Origin: Photobacterium sp. DA100 | GTDB taxonomy: Bacteria; Pseudomonadota; Gammaproteobacteria; Enterobacterales; Vibrionaceae | Reading direction: 5' to 3' | Assembly (NCBI RefSeq): GCF_029223585.1 | Contig: NZ_CP119423.1 | Span: forward strand, 3,596,001-3,660,000 | Length of the DNA: 64,000 nt | Shown: piece after piece, positions 7,992 to 18,709 of the stretch | Layout: every line of letters starts with the position of its first letter | Position numbering within the stretch: the stretch's first letter is position 1 | Translations under genes and position numbers: made by a program | Notes under the pieces: generated by a model | Databases searched by the model: none | What the model saw: the letters and a program-made list of their open reading frames with translations, nothing else | What the model was told of the DNA's origin: nothing

Positions 7992-9668
7992 TTAAGTACA
8001 AGCCAGCAACGCACTATGTAATTGTCGATGACAATTAACGTGCAACACCATCAGGTTTTCATTTCTATCCGAGCCACCATCAACTCTGCGGATTATGTGG
8101 TGTACATCCCACTCTTCTTTCGAATTGAACTGCTGATGACATACAGCGCATTTGAAGTCTTGCCTTTCGACAAGTCTCCAGAGCTTCATGCTACCGACCA
8201 GAGACCTTTTCAGCCTCTGTACCTTCCGTTTCTCAAAATATTGTTCATCTTCAGGTAGATAACAGTTAGCTGTCGCCCGAATCTTCACATGTTTATCAAC
8301 TTTCACTTTTGCTGCACTTAGCAACCGATAGTGACCATCTTCCCCTATTGGCCGAGGAGCACTGAATACCCAGTTCCTATCACCTGCTTTCTTAAAGTAC
8401 TTACTTTTAATCCAGCGTTTACGGCGATTGAGGTGGATGCGCTTGCACCATTGCCAAAGCATTTTCCAAATTCTGTAGTCCACATACTTAAACGTCTCGC
8501 TAGCACATACCCAACGATGGTAATTACACCACCCTTTAATCATGGGATTCAGTTTGGCTATTACTGCTTTAGCCGGAACTGTTTTATGGCTGTTAAGGTA
8601 GTCACGTATGCTTTTCAGAAATACCTTCACGTTTCTTTTTGATGGCTTAATCAACATCTTGCCATCGTATTTACGCAAATTCTGTCCTAGAAAATCGAAC
8701 CCTTCATCAATGTGTGTAATTACAGTTTTCTCATTTGAAAGTTCCAGCCCTCGTTCGGCCATAAAGGCTTTCACAACAGGTAGAACGTCCTCTACCAGCA
8801 ACTCTTTAGAGATACCGGTAATAATGAAATCATCTGCGTAACGCACATAATTGACCTTGGTTTTATAGCTCGCTTTGGTGTTCTTCTTCCCGAAATGGGA
8901 TTCGAGCACCGCTTCCAAGCCATCCAACGCCATATTAGCCAGTACAGGAGAGATAATTCCTCCTTGTGGTGTACCAGCCTCTGTTGGATTTAACTTTCCA
9001 GACTGCATGAATCCAGATTTCAACCATTTCCTAAGTACAACCTTATCAATAGGAATGTTGGCAATAAGCCAATCATGGCTTATATGGTCGAAGCACCCTT
9101 TTATATCTCCCTCTAGCACCCACTGGGCGCTAGATTTTCGGCTGAGATTCACGAAGCATTGCTCGATAGCATCAGCGCATGAGCGATTAGGGCGAAAACC
9201 ATAACTATTACGATCCGCTGTTGTTTCCGATACAGGCTCAAGAGCTAACAAGTACAGAGCTTGCATTGCCCTATCAAGCATCGTCGGTATTCCTAACGGC
9301 CTTAGTTTGCCATTGGCTTTGGGTATATAGACTCTTTTGAGTGGTCTAGGCTTATAGCCTTTTCGCTCTAGTCTATCTATCGCGTTCCATTTGTCCTTTG
9401 GGTTACTCCATGTTTCTCCGTCAACTCCCGGGGTCGATTTACCACGGTTTTCAGTAACACGCCTTACGGCAAGTGCTTTGGCGGCAAATGATCGGGTTAA
9501 CATCCTTTGAAGCCGTTTGACCTTACGCCAATCAGACTTTTCCGTTGCTTTCGCGATTCGTACCTGTAGTCCTCTCACCGAACGGTGCATAAGCTCCCAG
9601 TTAATACTGTGCCATTGCTCCGCTTGATGGGAGGATGCAGATACTTTAACTTGCGCTAAAGTATGCAC
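7992..9668 (-). CDS. ltrA: Group II intron reverse transcriptase/maturase with HNH endonuclease
   Basis: This intron-encoded protein helps its intron splice and copies it into new DNA sites. I prefer the GTG start at 9668 because GGAGGAAAGCAAG precedes it; an ATG at 9689 gives seven extra residues but has no binding site. The 558-residue product has an N-terminal RT0 region, the fingers and palm (GVDGETW, IPKANGKLRPLGIP, SYGFRPNRS, GTPQGGIISPVLAN) and the catalytic YADD near residue 278. A maturase/thumb region (about 335-440, including PMIKGWCNYHRW) follows. The C-terminal HNH/zinc domain has a CAVC pair, a double histidine (DVHHI), an asparagine and a CHRQLH end. All expected motifs are intact, so the element may be mobile. 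It lies inside the intron, antisense to nothing. Confidence 0.92.
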   Translation of the reverse strand: MHTLAQVKVSASSHQAEQWHSINWELMHRSVRGLQVRIAKATEKSDWRKVKRLQRMLTRSFAAKALAVRRVTENRGKSTPGVDGETWSNPKDKWNAIDRLERKGYKPRPLKRVYIPKANGKLRPLGIPTMLDRAMQALYLLALEPVSETTADRNSYGFRPNRSCADAIEQCFVNLSRKSSAQWVLEGDIKGCFDHISHDWLIANIPIDKVVLRKWLKSGFMQSGKLNPTEAGTPQGGIISPVLANMALDGLEAVLESHFGKKNTKASYKTKVNYVRYADDFIITGISKELLVEDVLPVVKAFMAERGLELSNEKTVITHIDEGFDFLGQNLRKYDGKMLIKPSKRNVKVFLKSIRDYLNSHKTVPAKAVIAKLNPMIKGWCNYHRWVCASETFKYVDYRIWKMLWQWCKRIHLNRRKRWIKSKYFKKAGDRNWVFSAPRPIGEDGHYRLLSAAKVKVDKHVKIRATANCYLPEDEQYFEKRKVQRLKRSLVGSMKLWRLVERQDFKCAVCHQQFNSKEEWDVHHIIRRVDGGSDRNENLMVLHVNCHRQLHSALLACT

Positions 9669-10680
9669 CTTGCTTTCCTCCATAAACATCAGAAATGAAA
9701 CATCACAAGGTGCACTAAGCCCATAGGGCTTTGATTACCCTATGGTTTTCAATAACTCATACAACGTGAATTAAGAACTTACCTGCTTTCACGCGATTAA
9801 AGACCAAGCAGACGTCAGCACCGTTTCCGGTAGGAATACGTTGATTCCTTATCCAGCTCATTACAAGGTGGCGTTAGCTTTTTCTGCTCTCCTATTCCCA
9901 TACATCCAACAGCTCCCCTCACAGGTTACCTGCCTAAAAGGCGAAAATATGGGGTTTCCGAGTTCCGCTTTCATTACATAGGTTACTTAGGTTCTATCTA
10001 TCCACCGATGGCACAAATATCAGCGTATTCCCAGATGTAAGAGGAATAACTGGCCATACACCTTTTGGTCGAAGCGTTAGTCTCCAGTGCATTACCAAAG
10101 CACGTAGAGTCATCAATAGCCTTTCGCTCGTCGCGGCTGACGGTGTTTATCAATAGTTCACATACGTTAACCATATAACCTAGCCTAGCCCCTCTGCCGC
10201 CTGCTATTGGCCGCATTCCTGTCAGTTGCTTTACAGCACATGACAGCCACTGAAGTGGGGGTACATTGTCAGGAAGCTCCGCACACCGCGTTACCGCAGA
10301 TGCACTATCCCTAGGCTACTATTGGCTGAACAATAGGTCTTACTAACCCTTCGCTGTACCCGTCCGAGTTCAGTTAAGGCCAAGACAATAATGAAAACAG
10401 CTTTGCACCGAATAGGTGGCTCAAGCTTTTAAGACACGAATTTTCCCGTTACCTCACAACACCTAAGTGCTGCTTCAACGTATATCCGCAAAATGCAGGA
10501 TATAGGCTAAGACCTATACCGAATAATCAGACTCCCGTGAGGGAGACCGATATTCAGGCTTAAGCAAAGCCCGAATATCGGGTTTCAAAATGCTATTTCG
10601 GCGGGGGGTAGTAAGCACCATGTCAGTGCTTACTATGGACGTAGCCCGCTCGGCTAGCTACCTACGCGACTCTCGTCGCA

Positions 10681-12342
<1,662 letters not shown>

Positions 12343-12368
12343 TTAATTCTTTATTCGAGGTGAACGGA

Positions 12369-12659
12369 TTATTCAACGATTGCCATGATGTCGTTTTCAG
12401 ACATGATCAGGACTTCTTTACCGTCAATCTTTTCAGTCTTCGTGCCGTAGCCTTCAGCAAAGATCACAGTATCACCAACTTTAACGTCCAACGGCTGAAC
12501 CGTGCCGTTCTCTAGAATGCGGCCATTGCCTACAGCCAGTACTTTACCGCGAGTTGATTTTTCAGCAGCAGAGCCTGTTAGCACGATGCCACCAGCAGAC
12601 TTAGATTCAACTTCTTGGCGCTCAACGATAACTCGGTCATGTAAAGGACGAATGTTCAT
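12369..12659 (-). CDS. groS: Co-chaperonin GroES (Hsp10)
   Basis: GroES caps GroEL. The 96-residue product has the family length, the start [18 protein letters not shown], the mobile loop around residues 17-32 ([17 protein letters not shown]) and the roof hairpin near the middle. AGGAGAGACGACC precedes the ATG. Upstream lie a heat-shock-like promoter and an 11-bp leader hairpin, listed separately. It is the first gene of the groE operon. Confidence 0.98.
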   Translation of the reverse strand: MNIRPLHDRVIVERQEVESKSAGGIVLTGSAAEKSTRGKVLAVGNGRILENGTVQPLDVKVGDTVIFAEGYGTKTEKIDGKEVLIMSENDIMAIVE

Positions 12660-12700
12660 CGGTCGTCTCTCCTGATTTTGGTAATATCCATACGATTAAC

Positions 12701-12727
12701 AAAGTAAATGGAAAGGCCATTTACTTT
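12701..12727 (-). promoter_or_regulatory. Perfect hairpin in the groES leader
   Basis: A perfect 11-bp inverted repeat (AAAGTAAATGG, 5-base loop) ends about 42 bases before the groES start codon and downstream of the putative heat-shock promoter. It would therefore be transcribed into the 5' leader. It has no following T-run. Confidence 0.5.
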
Positions 12728-12742
12728 TTCTGATACATAGAC

Positions 12743-12770
12743 ATGTTGGGTCTTTTTTTGAGAACCCAAG
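12743..12770 (-). promoter_or_regulatory. Putative sigma-32 (heat-shock) promoter of groES-groEL
   Basis: On the minus strand CTTGGGT is followed, after 13 bases, by CCCAACAT. The sigma-32 consensus is CTTGAAA and CCCCATNT with a 13-15 base spacer. The match is partial but the position, about 85 bases upstream of groES, is right. Confidence 0.45.
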
Positions 12771-12867
12771 CCCTGCGACGCTATTTTTTCAAAATTTTCT
12801 GACAGTTTTTTTGCCCGATCACACTCTTTGCATTAGGGTAGGCGGGCATTCTTTTCCCGAGACGACC

Positions 12868-14259
12868 ATGGCAGATCACAACAAGCCAGATATGACCAAG
12901 GCTGACGACAGCCGGCCGGATAAACACGGGCTGCTGTCCGAGCCTATCCCAGATGTACTTAAACGCCTGACAGTACCGATGATTTTCGGCATGGTGGCGA
13001 TTTTGATGTTCAATCTGGTCGATACCTTTTTTATATCCCTGCTCGGTACCGAGGCACTAGCGGCCGTCAGCTTCACCTTCCCGATCACCTTTGCCATCAA
13101 CTGCATTACCATGGGGATCAGTGTCGGGATTTCCACCAGCATCGGCCGCCTGCTCGGCAGCGGGGATGCCCGCAGTGCGGCCAGGCTCACCACCCACGGC
13201 CTGCTGCTGGCACTGCTCATGATGCTCTGCGCCTCGACCCTGGGCTTACTGACCATCGAGCCACTGTTTAGCTTAATCGGGGCGCGGGCCGACTTGCTGC
13301 CAATCATCAGCGACTACATGTCGATCTGGTATCTGGCCATTCCGCTGCTGGTGATCCCGATGGCAGGCAACAGTGCGATTCGGGCCACCGGCGATGCCAA
13401 AACCCCCGCTAAGATCATGATCCTCGCCGGCGCGATCAATGGTGCACTCGATCCCTTGTTGATCTTCGGCTTCGGCCCGTTTCCTGAGCTGGGTGTCAAA
13501 GGGGCGGCGATTGCCAGCGGGATCAGCTGGGGCTTTGCCCTAGTCGGTTCACTGTATGTGCTGATCCGGCGGGAGAAGCTGGTCGCACCGCCGCAAATGT
13601 CACGCCTTGCTGGTGATTGGCGCCAAATCCTGCAGATTGGTACCCCCGCGGGGCTATCCAATGCACTCAACCCGTTATCAGGGACGCTGCTGATGGCCTT
13701 GCTGGCTGTCCAAGGCACCGCATCGGTCGCCGCCTACGGTGCCGCGATGCGGATCGAGTCGATTCTCATCACCGTGATGATGGCGCTGGGATCGGCGTTG
13801 ATGCCGTTCATGGCTCAAAACCTCGGGGCCGATAAACCCCAGCGAGCATTTGCCGCTTTGTTTACCGCCATGCGCTTTGCCATCCTATTCCAGCTACTGA
13901 TATTCATTATGATGGTGCCGCTGAGCTGGCCATTGTCTTCGTTGTTCAGTCAAGACCCGGCGGTCCAGTCACAGCTCTGGCATTATTTGGTGGTTGTTCC
14001 GGCCAGTTATGGCCTGCAAGCGGTCTGTATGTTGCTGATCAGTGCCCTCAATGCCATGCACCGGCCGATGGATGCCTTGGTATGGAACTTGTTTCGCCTC
14101 TTTGCCCTGCTGCTGCCGATAGCTTGGCTGGGCAGCTACTTCCATGGTACCAAGGGGCTGTTTGCCGGCATCGCCGTGGCCAACGCCGCCAGTGGCTTGG
14201 CCGCTTATCTGTATGCGGTTAGGCTGCGGCGACGCTGGCAAGCCGTCTCCAAGGCCTAG
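12868..14259 (+). CDS. MATE family efflux transporter
   Basis: This is a 463-residue inner-membrane protein of the multidrug and toxic compound extrusion family, which exports cationic drugs or metabolites using sodium or proton gradients. Two MatE repeats are visible, at about residues 30-190 and 255-415, each of six helices, twelve in total. I chose ATG 12868 because a TTG-initiated extension would add 19 residues with no binding site. The hydrophilic N-terminus (about 30 residues) precedes the first helix. The substrate cannot be told from sequence. The gene diverges from groES, shares no operon and ends at a terminator shared with fxsA. Confidence 0.88.
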   Translation: MADHNKPDMTKADDSRPDKHGLLSEPIPDVLKRLTVPMIFGMVAILMFNLVDTFFISLLGTEALAAVSFTFPITFAINCITMGISVGISTSIGRLLGSGDARSAARLTTHGLLLALLMMLCASTLGLLTIEPLFSLIGARADLLPIISDYMSIWYLAIPLLVIPMAGNSAIRATGDAKTPAKIMILAGAINGALDPLLIFGFGPFPELGVKGAAIASGISWGFALVGSLYVLIRREKLVAPPQMSRLAGDWRQILQIGTPAGLSNALNPLSGTLLMALLAVQGTASVAAYGAAMRIESILITVMMALGSALMPFMAQNLGADKPQRAFAALFTAMRFAILFQLLIFIMMVPLSWPLSSLFSQDPAVQSQLWHYLVVVPASYGLQAVCMLLISALNAMHRPMDALVWNLFRLFALLLPIAWLGSYFHGTKGLFAGIAVANAASGLAAYLYAVRLRRRWQAVSKA

Positions 14260-14299
14260 CGTTCACACCCCGCCCCAAATATGAACAGCATTAACAAAA

Positions 14300-14324
14300 A
14301 AAGACAGCCGCGGCTGTCTTTTCT
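14300..14324. terminator. Bidirectional terminator between the MATE gene and fxsA
   Basis: A 20-base perfect palindrome (AAGACAGCCG CGGCTGTCTT) has A on its left and T on its right, between two convergent genes. Confidence 0.8.
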
Positions 14325-14352
14325 ATGTCTATAGTTTCATTTGGTTGTGCAC

Positions 14353-14907
14353 TTAATGCAGTCGCGGCGAATCGTCGTCATTTTTGTTGTCATCTTTGCG
14401 TTCGAACTCACCATCAAACACATCTCCCCCCTGCTGGCGTTCTTGCCCACTGCCAGCAAATGGGTCACGCTGCTGGTTAAACGGGTCATGCTGCTCGAAC
14501 CCCTGGCCCGGACCAAACCCCGCACTGAACCCCGCTCCGGATGACACCCCGTGAACCTTGACCCTGCTCATCAATTGCTTGGCCAGCCACGCACGAGGGC
14601 CCGGTAGCAACACCGCCATACCCATTGCGTCGGTCATGAAGCCCGGGGTAAGCAGCAACACGCCTGATACCGCCAGCATCACCCCTTCGACGATCTGCTG
14701 CGCCGGTAACTCCCCTTGCTGCAAGCGGTTTTGCACCGACATCAGCGTTGCGATGCCCTGGCTGCGGACCAACGAAGCACCCACTACTGCCGTAACCAAC
14801 ACCAGCCCCATTGTCGGCCACAAACCGAGGAAACCACCAACCTGAATAAACAGCGCTATTTCGACAATCGGCACAACGATAAACAAAAACAGTAAAATCG
14901 GAAACAC
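14353..14907 (-). CDS. fxsA: FxsA family membrane protein
   Basis: FxsA is a small inner-membrane protein; in E. coli it suppresses F-plasmid exclusion of phage T7, and its normal role is unclear. I chose the GTG at 14907 because AAGGGG lies 6 bases upstream and the protein then opens with the family's hydrophobic start (FPILLFLFIVVPIVEIALFI). The product is 184 residues with helices at about 2-22, 26-45 and 75-97, the motif PGFMTDAMGMAVLLPG, and a polar tail rich in Gly, Gln and Asp. It lies between groE and aspA as in E. coli. Confidence 0.88.
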   Translation of the reverse strand: MFPILLFLFIVVPIVEIALFIQVGGFLGLWPTMGLVLVTAVVGASLVRSQGIATLMSVQNRLQQGELPAQQIVEGVMLAVSGVLLLTPGFMTDAMGMAVLLPGPRAWLAKQLMSRVKVHGVSSGAGFSAGFGPGQGFEQHDPFNQQRDPFAGSGQERQQGGDVFDGEFERKDDNKNDDDSPRLH

Positions 14908-15366
14908 GGTTTTCCCCTTGCTGGTGAGCAGTAATGAGAGCTCATCTGTGACACATAGTTGCCACACTACAAAATCTCTCTGGCTTATAACTAATATTGG
15001 GAGCAGGCAGGCATTTTTCAACTCTTTTCTATAGGGCGTCAATGTAACGATTGATTACAATAAGACTACTGCGGTTAATCCAACACCAATTTCACATTTT
15101 GTCATATTTGGTCATCTTTGATCATAAAGCACGGAATAGTCATTAACAGTATTTGTGAGCAAGATCTCATTCCTGTGCAAATGTTTTCAGTCCATTTAAA
15201 AAAGTGATCTGGGTTATGTTTTTACCCCTAAAGGGGAGTATTATCGGCAGCAGACAATAGGTGTCAGGTACGATCATCTAGCCAAACTCTCTGCGGAATG
15301 GATTCTAAAGTTTCAGAATTGGCTCAATATTTGAATTTAATTAGCAGATTCCACTAAGGCTACGTC
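14908..15366. promoter_or_regulatory. fxsA-aspA intergenic region with a possible CRP site
   Basis: About 460 bases separate divergent fxsA and aspA. The site TGTGA-N6-TCTCA at 15154-15169 resembles the CRP consensus TGTGA-N6-TCACA, which fits carbon and anaerobic control of aspA in relatives. AT-rich sequence around 15085-15125 contains several TCAT and TGAT words that could be FNR or ArcA half-sites, but none is convincing. I see no gene here. Confidence 0.35.
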
Positions 15367-16830
15367 ATGTCTCAGATGATTGATCTAGAAAAAAATGAAG
15401 CAATGGTAAACAACGTTGCAACTCGTATCGAAGAAGATCTACTCGGTGAACGCCAAGTTCCAGCTGACGCTTACTGGGGTATCCACACCCTACGTGCAGT
15501 AGAAAACTTCAATATCTCTAACACGACTATCTCTGACGTTCCAGAGTTCGTTCGCGGCATGGTTTTCACCAAAAAAGCAGCGGCAATGGCGAACAAAGAG
15601 CTGGGCGTTATCCCATCAGAAGTTGGCGAATACATCATCAAAGCGTGTGATGTGATCCTTGAAACAGGTAAGTGCATGGATCAGTTCCCGTCAGATGTAT
15701 ACCAGGGCGGTGCCGGTACTTCTGTAAACATGAACACCAACGAAGTTATTGCAAACCTTGCTCTTGAGCTAATGGGCAAAGAGAAAGGCGAATATGACAT
15801 CGTTAACCCGAACGACCACGTTAACAAGTCTCAGTCTACTAACTGTGCTTACCCTACAGGTTTCCGTGTAGCGGTATACAACAGCATCATGACTATGCTT
15901 GAAGCACTTGAGTACCTAAAAGGTGCTTTCGATGCGAAAGACAAAGAGTTCGCTAATGTACTGAAAATGGGCCGTACCCAGCTTCAGGACGCAGTACCAA
16001 TGACTGTTGGTCAGGAATTCCACGCGTTCGGCGTACTTATCAAAGAAGAAATCAAGAACCTTCAGTACACTGCTCAGTTGCTTCTAGAAGTTAACCTAGG
16101 TGCAACGGCTATCGGTACTGGCCTTAACGCAGCGACAGGTTACCAGGAGCTTGCAGTTCAGCGTCTAGCTGAAGTAACAGGCCTACCATGTGTACCTGCA
16201 GAAGACCTAATCGAAGCAACCTCTGACTGTGGTGCTTACGTAATGGTTCACGGTGCCCTTAAGCGTACCGCGGTTAAGCTGTCTAAGATCTGTAACGACC
16301 TGCGCCTTCTTTCTTCAGGTCCTCGTGCTGGTCTTAACGAAATTAACCTACCAGAAATGCAAGCTGGCTCTTCTATCATGCCAGCAAAAGTAAACCCAGT
16401 AGTACCAGAAGTGGTAAACCAGGTTTGCTTCAAAGTCATCGGTAACGATACAACCATCACTTTCGCAGCCGAAGCCGGTCAGCTACAGCTGAACGTTATG
16501 GAGCCAGTGATCGGTCAGGCACTGTTCGAGTCTATCGACATCCTGAAGAATGCGTGTATCAACCTACGTGACAAGTGTATCGACGGCATCACAGTGAACA
16601 AAGAAGTTTGTGAAAGCTTCGTGTTCAACTCTATCGGTATCGTAACTTACCTAAACCCATTCATTGGCCACCACGAAGGTGACATCGTAGGTAAGATCTG
16701 TGCTGAAACCGGTAAGAGCGTCCGTGAAGTGGTTCTAGAGCGTGGTCTTCTAACTGAAGAGCAGCTAGACGACATCTTCTCGGTACAGAACCTGATGCAC
16801 CCAGAATACAAGGCTAAGCGTTACAACTAA
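15367..16830 (+). CDS. aspA: Aspartate ammonia-lyase
   Basis: AspA converts L-aspartate to fumarate and ammonia, supplying fumarate for the reductase encoded at the left end. The 487-residue protein belongs to the aspartase/fumarase superfamily, with the signature [11 protein letters not shown] at about residues 334-344 and the [11 protein letters not shown] and [17 protein letters not shown] segments near 160 and 200. It is about ten residues longer at the N-terminus than E. coli AspA, with extra residues before the [19 protein letters not shown] motif. It is followed by its own terminator and then by dcuA, as in E. coli. Confidence 0.97.
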   Translation: MSQMIDLEKNEAMVNNVATRIEEDLLGERQVPADAYWGIHTLRAVENFNISNTTISDVPEFVRGMVFTKKAAAMANKELGVIPSEVGEYIIKACDVILETGKCMDQFPSDVYQGGAGTSVNMNTNEVIANLALELMGKEKGEYDIVNPNDHVNKSQSTNCAYPTGFRVAVYNSIMTMLEALEYLKGAFDAKDKEFANVLKMGRTQLQDAVPMTVGQEFHAFGVLIKEEIKNLQYTAQLLLEVNLGATAIGTGLNAATGYQELAVQRLAEVTGLPCVPAEDLIEATSDCGAYVMVHGALKRTAVKLSKICNDLRLLSSGPRAGLNEINLPEMQAGSSIMPAKVNPVVPEVVNQVCFKVIGNDTTITFAAEAGQLQLNVMEPVIGQALFESIDILKNACINLRDKCIDGITVNKEVCESFVFNSIGIVTYLNPFIGHHEGDIVGKICAETGKSVREVVLERGLLTEEQLDDIFSVQNLMHPEYKAKRYN

Positions 16831-16851
16831 GTCGTAACTAATAAACAGCCC

Positions 16852-16884
16852 GGCGGATTTTCAGGATGAGGATCCGCCTTTTTT
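16852..16884 (+). terminator. Terminator of aspA
   Basis: A 7-bp stem (GGCGGAT / ATCCGCC) with a 13-base loop is followed by six T. It lies between aspA and dcuA and may allow partial readthrough. Confidence 0.75.
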
Positions 16885-16933
16885 GCTACAGATTTCCCCC
16901 TTTTATTTTTAAACTTTAAGACAGGACAATCAT

Positions 16934-18241
16934 ATGGTTGGTGTAGAACTATTAGTCGTTCTCGCGTTCATTTTCTTGGGCGCCCGAATTGGTGGTATTG
17001 GTATTGGTCTGGCGGGTGGCGCCGGTGTTATCGTGCTTTCCCTGCTGTTGGGGATGCCAACAAGCCAAAGCTATATCCCAATTGACGTAATCCTTATCAT
17101 CATGTCTGTTATCACTGCGATCGCTGCTATGCAGGTTGCCGGTGGTATGGATTGGCTGGTTGAACTAGCCGAAAACTTCCTGCGTAAGAACCCTAAGCGT
17201 ATTACTTTCTACGCACCTATCGTGACTTACCTGATGACCCTCATGGCAGGTACTGGTCACACGGCGTTCTCAACGCTTCCAGTTATCGCTGAAGTAGCTA
17301 AAGAGCAAGGTATCCGTCCTTCACGTCCGCTATCTATCGCTGTTGTTGCTTCTCAAATCGCGATCACCGCATCGCCTATCTCCGCAGCGGTTGTTTTCTT
17401 CTCTGGCATTCTTGAACCGCTCGGAGTGGGCTACCTAACCCTGCTGGCTATCTGTATCCCAACAACCTTCATTGCTTGTATGGTTGGTGCATTCGTCGCT
17501 AACTTCCTAGGCTGTGAGCTAAAAGATGACGTTGTTTACCAAGAGCGTCTGGAAAAAGGCCTTATCAAGCTACAGGGTTCAACCAAGCGTGAAATCCCAG
17601 CGTCAGCGAAGAAAGCAACCTTCATCTTCTTGGGTGCAATTCTAATCGTTGTTGCTTACGCAGCGGCTATCTCAGGCTCTGTTGGCCTGATCGAGAACCC
17701 AGCGCTTGGTCGTAACGAAGCGATCATGACCTTCATGCTAGCGGCAGCAGCGGCTATCGTGTTCACTACTGGTATCGATGCAGCGAAAATCCCAGCGGCA
17801 CCAACATTCCGCTCTGGTATGACTGCATGTGTGTGTGTTCTGGGTGTGGCATGGCTTGGTTCTACGTTCGTTAACGGCCACGTTGACGGCATCAAAGAAG
17901 TGGCAGGCTCTCTACTGAGCGACTACCCATGGATGCTAGCACTGGTTCTGTTCTTTGCTTCTATGCTGCTTTACTCTCAGGGCGCAACCACTACCGCGCT
18001 AATGCCTGCTGCATTGGCTATCGGTGTTGCTCCGCTGACCGCTATCGCTTCTTTCGCGGCAGTAAGTGCGCTATTCGTACTACCAACTTACCCAACGCTA
18101 CTTGCAGCCGTTGAGATGGATGACACAGGCTCTACCCGTATCGGTAACCTAGTCTTCAACCACCCATTCTTTATCCCGGGTGTGGTTACTATCGCAACGT
18201 CGGTGGCGCTAGGCTTCGTATTCGGTGGCATCATCCTGTAA
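16934..18241 (+). CDS. dcuA: Anaerobic C4-dicarboxylate transporter DcuA
   Basis: Dcu transporters exchange fumarate, aspartate or malate for succinate across the inner membrane. The 435-residue product starts MVGVELLVVLAFIFLGARIGG, has about ten to twelve hydrophobic helices and has the family length. Position directly after aspA favours DcuA over DcuB. AGGAC lies 8 bases before the ATG. Together with aspA and frd, this gives a route from external aspartate through fumarate to succinate under anaerobic conditions. Confidence 0.95.
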   Translation: MVGVELLVVLAFIFLGARIGGIGIGLAGGAGVIVLSLLLGMPTSQSYIPIDVILIIMSVITAIAAMQVAGGMDWLVELAENFLRKNPKRITFYAPIVTYLMTLMAGTGHTAFSTLPVIAEVAKEQGIRPSRPLSIAVVASQIAITASPISAAVVFFSGILEPLGVGYLTLLAICIPTTFIACMVGAFVANFLGCELKDDVVYQERLEKGLIKLQGSTKREIPASAKKATFIFLGAILIVVAYAAAISGSVGLIENPALGRNEAIMTFMLAAAAAIVFTTGIDAAKIPAAPTFRSGMTACVCVLGVAWLGSTFVNGHVDGIKEVAGSLLSDYPWMLALVLFFASMLLYSQGATTTALMPAALAIGVAPLTAIASFAAVSALFVLPTYPTLLAAVEMDDTGSTRIGNLVFNHPFFIPGVVTIATSVALGFVFGGIIL

Positions 18242-18263
18242 TTAAGGATAATTGCTCCCTATC

Positions 18264-18289
18264 AAGGTCGCCTACGGGCGGCCTTTTTT
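18264..18289 (+). terminator. Terminator of dcuA
   Basis: A 9-bp stem with one wobble pair (AAGGTCGCC / GGCGGCCTT) and a TACG loop precedes six T, 22 bases after the dcuA stop. Confidence 0.85.
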
Positions 18290-18292
18290 ATT

Positions 18293-18376
18293 GGCTTGAG
18301 GCTTGAGGCTTGAGGCTTGAGGCTTGAGGCTTGAGGCTTGAGGCTTGAGGCTTGAGGCTTGAGGCTTGAGGCTTGA
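18293..18376. repeat. Tandem repeat, 12 perfect copies of GGCTTGA
   Basis: Twelve uninterrupted, identical 7-bp units (84 bp) start 4 bases after the T-run of the dcuA terminator. There are no spacers, so it is a simple VNTR-type repeat and not a CRISPR array. It is not inside a gene and starts 417 bases before lysR. Confidence 0.97.
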
Positions 18377-18709
18377 GCAAGAAAACGACATGACATTGCT
18401 CGGCAATACAACAGGATTATCTGCGACTAAGACAGAATAAGTCACAATAAGATACGGTTTGGAAAACTTGGTTCAGGGTTTGAACCGAGAAGAAAGGTTA
18501 GAATGGTAATTAATGTCTCCGCCCCGTCCTAGGGCGAAGACTGAGAGCAGATACGGATTCCCGACGTATTTGCTCATTCCGGTGGTGATGTCAATCCCAA
18601 CATCCCGACCGGATTCATGTCTCATTTTGCTACAGAGCAGGCCAAGACAGGAAAGCCTGCCCGCTAATAGTAGCCATTGAGGCCACTTGGTGATAGAGGT
18701 AAAAGTGTT
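18377..18709. other. Intergenic region before the LysR gene
   Basis: About 330 bases hold no gene I can support. A short open frame of about 56 codons from 18513 overlaps the LysR leader and has no clear relative or strong binding site. The region presumably carries the LysR promoter, but no clear -10/-35 pair stood out. Confidence 0.4.

Noticed and set aside
7784..8038. Open frame of 84 codons at the intron edge
   Set aside because: It crosses the groEL terminator, intron domains V and VI and the end of the reverse transcriptase gene.
18293..18376. Tandem array taken as a possible CRISPR
   Set aside because: The unit is 7 bp with no spacers between copies and no cas genes nearby, so it is a simple tandem repeat.
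18513..18690. Possible small protein gene before lysR
   Set aside because: The frame of about 56 codons has no clear ribosome binding site and is not similar to anything I recognise; I kept it only as a note on the spacer.
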